Positions 1 to 6,043 of a DNA stretch of 8,496 nt are shown in pieces. Under the pieces are notes generated by a model. It worked only from the letters and a program-made list of their open reading frames with translations. It had not been told where the DNA came from and ran no database searches. The first letter of the stretch is position 1; the number at the start of each line of letters is the position of its first letter. The DNA comes from an uncultured Bacilli bacterium. Lineage in GTDB: Bacteria; Bacillota_I; Bacilli_A; RF39; UBA660. The DNA is taken from assembly GCA_910586635.1 (NCBI GenBank), contig CAJUJA010000053.1:1-8496 (forward strand). The letters are read 5' to 3'. The position numbers and the translations under genes are program-made.

Positions 1-9
1 AAGAAAAGA

Positions 10-18
10 TGTTATAAT
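10..18 (+). promoter_or_regulatory. Extended -10 promoter of the tRNA-Lys gene
   Basis: The sequence TGTTATAAT is a perfect extended -10 element (TGn plus TATAAT at 13-18). The -35 box would lie at or beyond the left edge of the window and cannot be judged. Transcription should begin near base 25, giving a leader of about 20 bases before the mature tRNA end at 45. The assignment rests on consensus match and position only. Confidence 0.7.
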
Positions 19-44
19 ACAAAAGAACTGAAAAAATCAGTTAT

Positions 45-120
45 GGACTGTTAGCTCAGTTGGTAGAGCAACTGACTCTTAATCAGTGGGTCTAGGGTTC
101 GAATCCCTAACAGTCCACCA
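45..120 (+). tRNA. tRNA-Lys (anticodon CUU), CCA encoded
   Basis: The full cloverleaf can be drawn. The acceptor stem GGACTGT (45-51) pairs with ACAGTCC (110-116), followed by discriminator A117 and an encoded CCA (118-120). The D-stem is GCTC/GAGC (54-57, 66-69). The anticodon stem ACTGA/TCAGT (71-75, 83-87) encloses the loop CTCTTAA, with anticodon CTT at 78-80, which reads the lysine codon AAG. The T-stem TAGGG/CCCTA (93-97, 105-109) encloses TTCGAAT. All stems are perfectly paired and the length of 76 is standard. The gene stands alone in this window with its own promoter and no adjacent tRNA. Nothing indicates a pseudo-tRNA or an integration duplicate of its 3' end. Confidence 0.97.
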
Positions 121-139
121 TAGGTGAATAATTCGAACT

Positions 140-169
140 TTGGAAAAGGTTTGAATTTAAACATATAAT
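140..169 (+). promoter_or_regulatory. Candidate promoter upstream of the exonuclease gene
   Basis: TATAAT occurs at 164-169, with TTGGAA at 140-145 as a possible -35 box and an 18-base spacer. A start near 176 would give a leader of about 70 bases containing the small hairpin at 178-194 and the terminator at 201-234. The region is very AT-rich, so a TATAAT match alone is weak evidence. No other convincing promoter lies between the tRNA and the exonuclease start. Confidence 0.35.
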
Positions 170-200
170 TTAATTTTTCAGTCGTTTGGACTGGCCCTAG

Positions 201-234
201 AGATAGGTATGATCTAATCATACCTATCTTTTTT
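201..234 (+). terminator. Strong intrinsic terminator (or attenuator) between tRNA-Lys and the exonuclease gene
   Basis: A perfect 13-base-pair stem (201-213 with 217-229) closes on a three-base CTA loop and is followed by a T run to 234. It would end the tRNA transcript about 110 bases past the CCA. The next gene's ribosome binding site starts at the very next base (235). The same hairpin would therefore also sit in the leader of any exonuclease mRNA started upstream, where it could act as an attenuator. No T-box or recognisable riboswitch core is visible upstream of it. Confidence 0.85.
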
Positions 235-247
235 AAGGAGTGATATT

Positions 248-1084
248 ATGAAAAGGATTATTTTAATTGATGGACATAATTTGCTATTTAGAATGTTTTA
301 CGGAATACCTGCATCTATTAGAAATTCTAAAGGAAAAGATATTAGAGCGTTGATTGGATTTATTGGAAGTTTAAAAAAATTAGTTGATAAATTTAAACCT
401 TACTCCTTATATGTAATTTTTGATAGTGAAACAAGCAAAAATAGTAATTTAGAAATAGATAAAGAATATAAAGCCAATAGAATCGATTATAGTAATATTG
501 CTGAAGAAGAAAATCCGTTTTCTCAGTTGCCTTTAATAAAAAAGGCACTAGAGTATTTAAAGATAGCCTATTTGGAAGTGGAAAATAATGAAACAGACGA
601 CTTAATTGCCTCCATAGTTTCTAAACCTATGAATGAATATGAATATATAATAGTTTCAACAGACTCAGATTTTATACAACTAGTTGATAGTAATGTATTT
701 TTATATGTTCCAAGAGGCAAAAAAAGCATTTTATATAATAGAGAAGAAGTTATAAAAAAATTTAATGTAATACCCGAAAAATATGTAATATTTAAATCTT
801 TGGTTGGCGATAAAAGTGACAATATAAAAGGAGTAACTGGAATTGGAAACATCACCGCTGCAAAAATACTAAAACACAATTCTGTACAAGAATTTATAGA
901 GAATAATCCTGATTCAAAATTTTCAAATATATTAATATCAAGTAAAAAATTAATAATTAAAAATCAAAAACTAATAGAGCTGAATAAATGTATAAACACC
1001 TCTGAAATTATCTTTAATGAACTCTCTAATAGAATTTATACCTCCAAAACATATGAAATAATAAAAAATATTGGTGAGCAATAA
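248..1084 (+). CDS. Stand-alone 5'-3' exonuclease (polymerase I N-domain/FEN family)
   Basis: This 278-residue protein has the flap endonuclease/5'-3' exonuclease fold and no 3'-5' exonuclease or polymerase domain. The metal-binding acidic residues of the family are visible: LIDGHN with D8, FDS with D59, the ETDDLIAS motif with E115, D117 and D118, STDSDF with D139 and D141, and GDKSDN with D188 and D191. A helix-hairpin-helix segment (GVTGIGNITAAKIL, about 195-208) follows. It should bind branched or flapped DNA and trim RNA primers or repair intermediates in the cytoplasm. AAGGAG at 235-240, 7 bases before the ATG, supports this start. It is flanked by a terminator on the left and a 225-base spacer on the right, so it looks monocistronic. 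PolA in most Firmicutes carries its own exonuclease domain, so this is either a paralogue or a partner of a PolA lacking it. Confidence 0.9.
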   Translation: MKRIILIDGHNLLFRMFYGIPASIRNSKGKDIRALIGFIGSLKKLVDKFKPYSLYVIFDSETSKNSNLEIDKEYKANRIDYSNIAEEENPFSQLPLIKKALEYLKIAYLEVENNETDDLIASIVSKPMNEYEYIIVSTDSDFIQLVDSNVFLYVPRGKKSILYNREEVIKKFNVIPEKYVIFKSLVGDKSDNIKGVTGIGNITAAKILKHNSVQEFIENNPDSKFSNILISSKKLIIKNQKLIELNKCINTSEIIFNELSNRIYTSKTYEIIKNIGEQ

Positions 1085-1155
1085 CATATAAAAAAAATGA
1101 TTGAAAATACTAAACTTTATATTGTAATATTTTTAGAAAGTGAATTTAATAGAAT

Positions 1156-1190
1156 GATTGCTACTGCCCTACCTCTCACACCAGATCGAT
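1156..1190. other. GC-rich non-coding patch in an AT-rich spacer
   Basis: Within the 225-base spacer (1085-1309) these 35 bases are about half G+C, while the rest of the spacer is roughly a quarter. No reading frame or tRNA is present. Read on the - strand, the patch contains GGTGTGAGAGGTAGGG, which recalls the conserved stretch found near the 3' end of some bacterial group II introns. This is recollection of a short motif only. The remainder of the spacer is AT-rich without a convincing terminator for the exonuclease gene. Confidence 0.25.
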
Positions 1191-1244
1191 AGAAAACTTA
1201 AACTTTCAACTTTATAGGAATTAGAGTTTTAATATACCTCAATT

Positions 1245-1255
1245 TATGATAAAAT
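1245..1255 (+). promoter_or_regulatory. Candidate promoter for the GDPD-kinase pair
   Basis: The stretch TATGATAAAAT holds an extended -10 candidate (TGA followed by TAAAAT at 1250-1255) or alternatively TATGAT at 1245-1250. No good -35 box lies at the expected distance, as expected for an extended -10 promoter. Transcription would start around 1262, giving a leader of about 48 bases with AAGGAG at 1296-1301, 8 bases before the ATG at 1310. AT-richness makes this tentative. Confidence 0.4.
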
Positions 1256-1309
1256 TAAATTAGAAATACACAGATATTAGTGATTTTTCATAAATAAGGA
1301 GTTACAATA

Positions 1310-1963
1310 ATGAATGATAGTTTTATTAATTATGCGCATAGAGGTGCCTCTAGTTATGCCCCTGAAAATACAATGGCATCGTTTAAAAAAGCGATTCATT
1401 TAGGAGCAAACGGTATAGAATTAGACCTACAAAAAACCAAAGATGGAAAGATCGTCATTTTTCATGATGATGTGATTGATAAAAAATCCAATGGTTCAGG
1501 AAAAATAAGTGATTATAGTTACCAAGAACTATATCGGTTAGACTTTGGAAGTTGGTTTGATAAAAAATTTAAAGGCGAACATATTGTATTATTTGAAAAT
1601 TTTGCTAAAAAATTCCTAAATTTAAATTTGACATTTGCTATAGAATTAAAAGTAGATGGAATAGAAAAAGAGGTATTAAATATTATAAATAAGTATAAAG
1701 TACATGATAATATCTTTATAACATCATTTAATTATGGAATATTAAAAAATGTTAGAACATTAGATAAGAATGTAAAATTATCATGGCTTATAGATAAAAT
1801 TAATCCGAATAATATTAAAGAATTATTAAAGATATCAGGAAATCAAATTTGCCCTAACGCCAAATTTGTAACAAAGGATGATATTACTCTTGCAAACCCC
1901 AATCAACTAGGTGTTAGATTATGGGGAATTCATGATGAAAAAATTATGAATGAGAATATTTAG
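1310..1963 (+). CDS. Glycerophosphodiester phosphodiesterase (GDPD/UgpQ type), C-terminally short
   Basis: This 217-residue protein should hydrolyse glycerophosphodiesters to sn-glycerol 3-phosphate and an alcohol. The family's catalytic pattern is intact: AHRG (H10, R11), PENT (E19, N20), the metal ligands in IELDL (E37, D39), FHDD (H52) and the IELK strand (K114). There is no signal peptide, so it is cytoplasmic and would act on internalised or endogenous phospholipid head-group diesters. AAGGAG 8 bases before the ATG supports the start. Family members usually end with a segment like W-T-V-N followed by GVDGI and a T-D/P tail. Here the protein reaches the WGIHDEKIMN strand and stops a few residues later, so the last roughly 15-25 residues are missing. 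The kinase gene begins 12 bases downstream and is probably co-transcribed. Confidence 0.88.
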   Translation: MNDSFINYAHRGASSYAPENTMASFKKAIHLGANGIELDLQKTKDGKIVIFHDDVIDKKSNGSGKISDYSYQELYRLDFGSWFDKKFKGEHIVLFENFAKKFLNLNLTFAIELKVDGIEKEVLNIINKYKVHDNIFITSFNYGILKNVRTLDKNVKLSWLIDKINPNNIKELLKISGNQICPNAKFVTKDDITLANPNQLGVRLWGIHDEKIMNENI

Positions 1964-1975
1964 GTTGGAGGGTAT

Positions 1976-2563
1976 ATGAAAAATATTTTGATAATGGGAA
2001 TTGGACGAGCTGGAAAAACTACACTTAGTAATATGATTAAAAACGAAATCAACTCTTATAGTCTAATCCACAGCGACTGTCTCAAGTGGGCAATGATAAG
2101 AGCTTTAGGAAAAGAAGAATATTATAGAAAAAATGTAGAAAAACAAAAGGAATTTGAACATAGTGAAATTTTTCAAAGAACGCTACTAGAATTTTTCAAT
2201 TCGTCAATTGAAAAAGATAAGAAAGAATATGGGTATATTCTTGAAAGTGGACAATTACATCCAAAAATTGTAAAAGAAATGATAGACTTTGATCATACTA
2301 TCGTTGTATGTCTGGGACTTGGAAATCTTTCTATAGATGATATGGTAACACTTTGTTTCAAACATGACAAAAAAGAAGACTGGACCTATGGGCTTGCCAA
2401 GGACTATTTAAAAGAGCACGCTAAAGACTGGTATAGTGCTAATACATTATTAAAAGAGGAATGCCCAAAATATGGAATTCCCTACTTTGATACTTCTAAA
2501 AACCGGGTTGAAATTTTAAATAAAATAATGAATTCTATTCTAAAAGATGCAAAAAATCCTTAG
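1976..2563 (+). CDS. P-loop small-molecule kinase, substrate unknown
   Basis: This 195-residue protein opens with a Walker A loop on its first strand (GIGRAGKTT, residues 8-16). HSD around D34 lies where nucleoside and shikimate-type kinases place a substrate-binding acidic residue. A charged segment around 132-151 (KKEDWTYG to KDW) could be the lid. The C-terminal YFDTSKNRVEILNKI resembles the last strand and helix of adenylate/shikimate kinase-like folds. It is therefore an ATP-dependent kinase of the P-loop kinase class, but the substrate cannot be read from the sequence. GGAGG at 1967-1971 is only 4 bases from the ATG, a tight spacing. It follows the GDPD gene by 12 bases, so a substrate related to the phosphodiesterase products is possible. 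Its stop codon overlaps the opposing ABC gene by 4 bases. Confidence 0.75.
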   Translation: MKNILIMGIGRAGKTTLSNMIKNEINSYSLIHSDCLKWAMIRALGKEEYYRKNVEKQKEFEHSEIFQRTLLEFFNSSIEKDKKEYGYILESGQLHPKIVKEMIDFDHTIVVCLGLGNLSIDDMVTLCFKHDKKEDWTYGLAKDYLKEHAKDWYSANTLLKEECPKYGIPYFDTSKNRVEILNKIMNSILKDAKNP

Positions 2564-2576
2564 TTTGAAGGATTTT
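2553..2576. terminator. Bidirectional terminator containing both convergent stop codons
   Basis: AAAATCCTT (2553-2561) pairs perfectly with AAGGATTTT (2568-2576) around a six-base loop. On the + strand the stem is followed by CTTTTTG. On the - strand it runs into six T residues (complement of 2551-2556). It can therefore stop transcription of the kinase gene and of the ABC transporter gene. Both stop codons (2561-2563 on +, 2560-2562 on -) lie in the stem and loop, so the terminator is part of both coding sequences. Confidence 0.8.
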
Positions 2577-4161
2577 CTTTTTGAATCATTTTTCTATTTT
2601 CAAAATAATAATGCTTATTACAAATTTCTGTTAATTTAGGTCGATGCGTTACAATAATGCAAGTTTTTTGTTTTAGGTATTTCAAAATCATATGATTAAT
2701 TTTCTCTTCTGATACACTATCTAAGTTAGAAGTTGGTTCATCCAAGATATAAATCTCTTTTTCTAATAAGATTCCTCTTATTAGATTAAGTCTTTGCTTC
2801 TGGCCCGCTGAAAGTTTAACTCCCTTCTCTCCTACTAAAGTATCCAATCCTTTTTCCAAAGTGTGAACCCAGTCTAAAAGCCCAGAATCTTCTAAATATT
2901 CTTCCAATTTTTTATTAGATATTTTCTTTCCTAATGTTAAATTCTCTTTAATCGTCAAATCAAAAAGATCAGTTTCTTGTGAAATATAAGCAATATCAGG
3001 TGCTTTTAATGAAGGGTGGTGATCTACTAAAAATTTATCATCATCAACTTCATAAAACCTACAAAAAAGAGAGAGGAATGTAGATTTTCCCTGACCCGAT
3101 TCTCCAACAATACTTACTTTATCATTCTTCGTTAATGAGAAGTTGGGAATTTCAATCGTAATATTACTTTCATCATAATACTTAAAACAAATATCTTTCA
3201 TCATAATGTCATGAAAATTTCTAATCTTGTTTTGTTTTTCTTCTTCTACAATCATCCCCTCTACTTGATTATTTGCTGATTTAAACTTATTCCAATGCAT
3301 GAATAAATATCCTACTCCTCTAAGTTCAGTTGATAGACCACTAAATATAGATGAGTAAAATACTAAATAAGAAAATACATCTGCCCCATTTTTCATTTGT
3401 ACAAAAAGGCTAATTAATACGATAACATACATAATATGAATTAAAGCATTGATTCCATCTCCTCTTAAGGAACGAAAGATATTAATTTTCTTAATCGGTT
3501 TTTTTACCTTTTCAAACTTTTGGTTAATCTTATGATCTGCATAGTCTAATGCATCAAAATTTTTTACTATTTTAATATTCTGTAAAAAGTCTACCAAAGT
3601 TGCATTATATTTCGAATGTTTATCATTATAATCCTCTTGTACCTTAATATTTGCTTTTGTAATCAATAAATTATAAAGGATAATTAGAAAAATAAAGATA
3701 AGACAAAGACAAAACATGAATAGACTCTGACGAAATACTTGTACCAAAAATATGGAAATTGCAATCATAAATCCATTCACAGAGCTCATCACTTCCTCTA
3801 ATAATCTGGTCGTCTCATCACAAACTGTATCAATCTGTCTTTTTAAATATCCAGTATGACTATCATGAATTTTAGCCATATTCATATTACAGATTCTCTT
3901 AAAATAAGAAATATGTAAATCCTTATTGTTCTGTTCCAAAAATGGCTCAGCATATAAACACCATAAAACATCGAAAAATACTTCTAATGATTTTAAGATA
4001 ATAATTGCTATGATCAATATTTTAAATTTATCCAAGGTAAATGGCGTGGCTAAGCAAATAGATAAAACAACAGGCACAGCATAAATACAAATGTTTTCTA
4101 ATAAAGCATTGATAAAACATAAAGCATATTTTTTCTTATTTAATATTTTAAATGGATACAT
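2560..4161 (-). CDS. ABC half-exporter (fused membrane and ATPase domains)
   Basis: The 533-residue protein has an N-terminal membrane domain and a C-terminal ATPase. Hydrophobic segments lie at about 14-38, 45-68, 127-145, 147-167, 237-257 and 262-285, the six helices of a type-I ABC exporter. The ATPase shows Walker A GESGQGKST (353-361), Q-loop Q395, signature LSAGQKQR (450-457, a variant of LSGGQ), Walker B YILDEP (D474, E475), D-loop SNLD and switch H506 in THR, so it looks catalytically complete. It should work as a dimer exporting an unknown substrate. No partner half-transporter lies next to it, which suggests a homodimer or a distant partner. The reading frame is open to a TTG at 4191, but the ATG at 4161 preceded by AGGAGG (4169-4174) at 7 bases is the credible start. 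It is the last gene of the leftward block. Confidence 0.9.
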   Translation of the reverse strand: MYPFKILNKKKYALCFINALLENICIYAVPVVLSICLATPFTLDKFKILIIAIIILKSLEVFFDVLWCLYAEPFLEQNNKDLHISYFKRICNMNMAKIHDSHTGYLKRQIDTVCDETTRLLEEVMSSVNGFMIAISIFLVQVFRQSLFMFCLCLIFIFLIILYNLLITKANIKVQEDYNDKHSKYNATLVDFLQNIKIVKNFDALDYADHKINQKFEKVKKPIKKINIFRSLRGDGINALIHIMYVIVLISLFVQMKNGADVFSYLVFYSSIFSGLSTELRGVGYLFMHWNKFKSANNQVEGMIVEEEKQNKIRNFHDIMMKDICFKYYDESNITIEIPNFSLTKNDKVSIVGESGQGKSTFLSLFCRFYEVDDDKFLVDHHPSLKAPDIAYISQETDLFDLTIKENLTLGKKISNKKLEEYLEDSGLLDWVHTLEKGLDTLVGEKGVKLSAGQKQRLNLIRGILLEKEIYILDEPTSNLDSVSEEKINHMILKYLKQKTCIIVTHRPKLTEICNKHYYFENRKMIQKENPSN

Positions 4162-4179
4162 ATCAACACCTCCTATCCT

Positions 4180-4188
4180 ATTATAGCA
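4180..4188 (-). promoter_or_regulatory. Extended -10 promoter of the ABC exporter gene
   Basis: On the - strand TGCTATAAT is a perfect extended -10 element (TATAAT at 4185-4180). Only 18 bases separate it from the ATG at 4161, so a normal start point near 4173 would fall in the ribosome binding site and give a leader of about 12 bases. No -35 consensus is visible. The element may instead be a chance match, in which case the gene would depend on readthrough from the amidotransferase gene 51 bases upstream. Confidence 0.45.
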
Positions 4189-4212
4189 CAACTTTCATGC
4201 TTTTTATTTTTA

Positions 4213-4788
4213 TTATAAAGAATCTATAAAACCCCGAAATAATCTTCTACTAATCTCATCGTAAGAAAGCATTCTCTCAGGATGCCACTGAACTCCAACT
4301 TGAAACCTGTGATTTGGATTTTCTATTGCTTCTATTACACCGTCCCTACTAACTCCTACTATCTCAAATTCTTTAGAATTCTTTACTTGTTCATAATGAT
4401 AACTATTCACCATAATTTTACTTTGTCCTAATATTCTAGATAAATTAGATTTCCCTAATTTAACCTCGTGTTGATACCCCTCTTTCTGATGATGATTTTC
4501 TATCTTTTCTAACTTTTGATTCGTATGATAAAGTGCCATCGATTGCATTCCCTGACAGATTCCTAATAAAGGTAGATTGTTACATATTGCATACTCTATT
4601 AAATAATCGTCTAACTTTCCCTTATGAAATCCACCAGTAATAAGAATTCCTTGACATGATTCTAATTGATCTAAACTAGATTCATCTATTAAAAGAGGCT
4701 CTCCATCAAAACTTTTAATAGCATTTTGATAATAGTCATTTTCCTCTTTCGTATTTTCTATACGTTTTAAAATACAAACTTTCTTCAT
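4213..4788 (-). CDS. Class-I glutamine amidotransferase-like hydrolase (peptidase C26, gamma-glutamyl hydrolase type)
   Basis: The 191-residue protein carries the triad of the class-I amidotransferase fold: nucleophile C78 in GICQGMQ, H169 in QWHPE and E171. The oxyanion-loop TGG is at 51-53, and the VNSYHYEQV segment at about 127-135 is typical of the gamma-glutamyl-GABA hydrolase (PuuD-like) branch. It should cleave gamma-glutamyl amide bonds, but the substrate is unknown. It is shorter than usual for this branch (about 240-250 residues) yet has all catalytic parts. There is no synthetase domain and no MurT partner, so I do not call it GatD. The start is 20 bases after ddl and has no Shine-Dalgarno sequence upstream, only a T run and AATT. 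No better start exists before M81. Proximity to ddl and murF allows, but does not prove, a role in peptide or cell-wall metabolism. Confidence 0.82.
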   Translation of the reverse strand: MKKVCILKRIENTKEENDYYQNAIKSFDGEPLLIDESSLDQLESCQGILITGGFHKGKLDDYLIEYAICNNLPLLGICQGMQSMALYHTNQKLEKIENHHQKEGYQHEVKLGKSNLSRILGQSKIMVNSYHYEQVKNSKEFEIVGVSRDGVIEAIENPNHRFQVGVQWHPERMLSYDEISRRLFRGFIDSL

Positions 4789-4792
4789 AATT

Positions 4793-4815
4793 AAAAAAGA
4801 TAGAAAATCTATCTT
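4793..4815 (-). terminator. Weak intrinsic terminator after ddl
   Basis: On the - strand AAGATAG (4815-4809) pairs with CTATCTT (4803-4797) around a five-base loop and runs into six T residues (4798-4793). The stem is only 7 pairs with two G-C pairs, and its first arm contains the ddl stop codon TAG. It may reduce transcription into the amidotransferase-like gene whose ATG begins 4 bases after the T run. With so short a stem, partial readthrough is likely. Confidence 0.5.
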
Positions 4816-6032
4816 AATTTTCCCTTAGCTCCTTTCATTCCTTTTAAACCATTTGAGGCAAAACCTTTTAAAATATTGGTATCAAATGAATGAACCTTAC
4901 TGACTCTTTTCTTATAATCTTTTACTCCGATATTGATAACATCATCCAAAAGCTCCGTAAATCTTACTCCCTTCGCTTCCCATAAGTAGAAAGCTAAAGA
5001 TCCTGGAATAGAATTAATTTCATTAATATATACTTTTTTTGCTTTCTCATCAATTAAAAAATCTATCCTACAAACTCCAGAAGAACCCAATGATTTAAAT
5101 GCTTTAGTAGCAATATTTTCTACTTCTTCTTTTAATTTTTTAGTAACCTCAGCAGGTATTTTACGGGTAGCAGCGGCCATTCCCTTAGATGATGTTTTAA
5201 CCGGCCTCTTAACTCCACCTTTTAACTTTCCTTTACCCCCACCAATATATTTTTCATCATAGGTCAAAAATTTATCAGCTGAGAGTACCTCTTCTATTTC
5301 ACTTAAGTTTTGATGTTCATAGTTACCTACTACACTAATATTAACCTCTTTTAGGTTTTCAACTACTTCTTCTACCACAATTTTATTATCATATTGTATT
5401 GCATTATCAATAGCATCTACTAATTCCATATCATCATCTACAACCTTGATACCAATACTACTTCCTGTAGTAGCTGGTTTTATAATCAATGGATATTTTA
5501 ATTTCTTTATTCTCTTTATTACATCGTCACGATCATTTTTGTAGTCATAATCGTAAAACCAAGTATATTTTGTAATCGGAAGAGATTCAGATTCGAAAAT
5601 ATTTTTCATATAAACTTTATCTTGACCTACAACAGATGAATAAACATCACTACCTACAAAAGGAATTCCAATTGCTTGTAAATACCCTTGAATCACACCA
5701 TCTTCTCCATTAGTTCCATGCATTATTGGAAATACGATATCAATGTCAGTAACAATACTACGTGGAAACTTTTTATTCTGTAATACATAAGCACCTTTAT
5801 TGTAATATAAAACTACATTTTTTCCATATTTTTTTATTAAATTTAAATCCTCATAAATTTCAATATCCTTTAACATTTCTCCAGTATACCATTCACGATT
5901 TTTCGTAATATAAATTGGGATCACTTCATATTTTTCTTGATCCATCTTATTCATAGCTTGGATAGCAGAAATAACACTCACCTCATGTTCTACTGTTTCC
6001 CCTCCATAAATAACTCCGACTTTTATTTTCAT
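4809..6032 (-). CDS. ddl: D-alanine--D-alanine ligase
   Basis: The 407-residue ATP-grasp enzyme joins two D-alanines for peptidoglycan precursors in the cytoplasm. Visible motifs are GG...EHEVS (10-19), HGTNGEDG (105-112), the ATP-binding IKPATTGSSIG (184-194), RIDF (322-325) and the metal ligands NEIN with E338 and N340, followed by SIPG. Y262 in the DEKY omega-loop segment fits D-Ala-D-Ala rather than D-lactate specificity, an inference from family knowledge. The protein is longer than the usual 310-370 residues. A Lys/Gly-rich insertion at about 263-282 interrupts the omega loop before SSKGMA, and a basic tail ends in GLKGMKGAKGKLR. The ATG has AGGAG (6045-6041) at 8 bases, and this site overlaps the murF stop codon TAG (6046-6044). 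The two genes are thus probably translationally coupled. Confidence 0.95.
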   Translation of the reverse strand: MKIKVGVIYGGETVEHEVSVISAIQAMNKMDQEKYEVIPIYITKNREWYTGEMLKDIEIYEDLNLIKKYGKNVVLYYNKGAYVLQNKKFPRSIVTDIDIVFPIMHGTNGEDGVIQGYLQAIGIPFVGSDVYSSVVGQDKVYMKNIFESESLPITKYTWFYDYDYKNDRDDVIKRIKKLKYPLIIKPATTGSSIGIKVVDDDMELVDAIDNAIQYDNKIVVEEVVENLKEVNISVVGNYEHQNLSEIEEVLSADKFLTYDEKYIGGGKGKLKGGVKRPVKTSSKGMAAATRKIPAEVTKKLKEEVENIATKAFKSLGSSGVCRIDFLIDEKAKKVYINEINSIPGSLAFYLWEAKGVRFTELLDDVINIGVKDYKKRVSKVHSFDTNILKGFASNGLKGMKGAKGKLR

Positions 6033-6043
6033 CTTAACATCTC

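Noticed and set aside
45..247. tRNA-Lys as an integration (att) site of a mobile element
   Set aside because: No integrase gene and no repeat of the tRNA 3' end were found elsewhere in the window; the flanking genes look chromosomal.
568..879. 103-codon open frame on the - strand
   Set aside because: It lies entirely antisense to the exonuclease gene, whose catalytic motifs span the same bases. It has no ribosome binding site or family features, so it is a shadow frame.
1085..1145. Possible terminator after the exonuclease gene
   Set aside because: The only pairings (for example AAAATA with TATTTT) lack G-C pairs or have too small a loop, so they cannot be told from chance in such AT-rich sequence.
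1183..1195. AGATCGATAGAAA as an internal adapter fragment
   Set aside because: Only the first six bases match the TruSeq adapter; the rest diverges and sequence continues normally on both sides.
4162..4191. TTG start for the ABC exporter, ten residues upstream
   Set aside because: It would start on the -10 element and before the AGGAGG site. The ATG at 4161 has ideal spacing.
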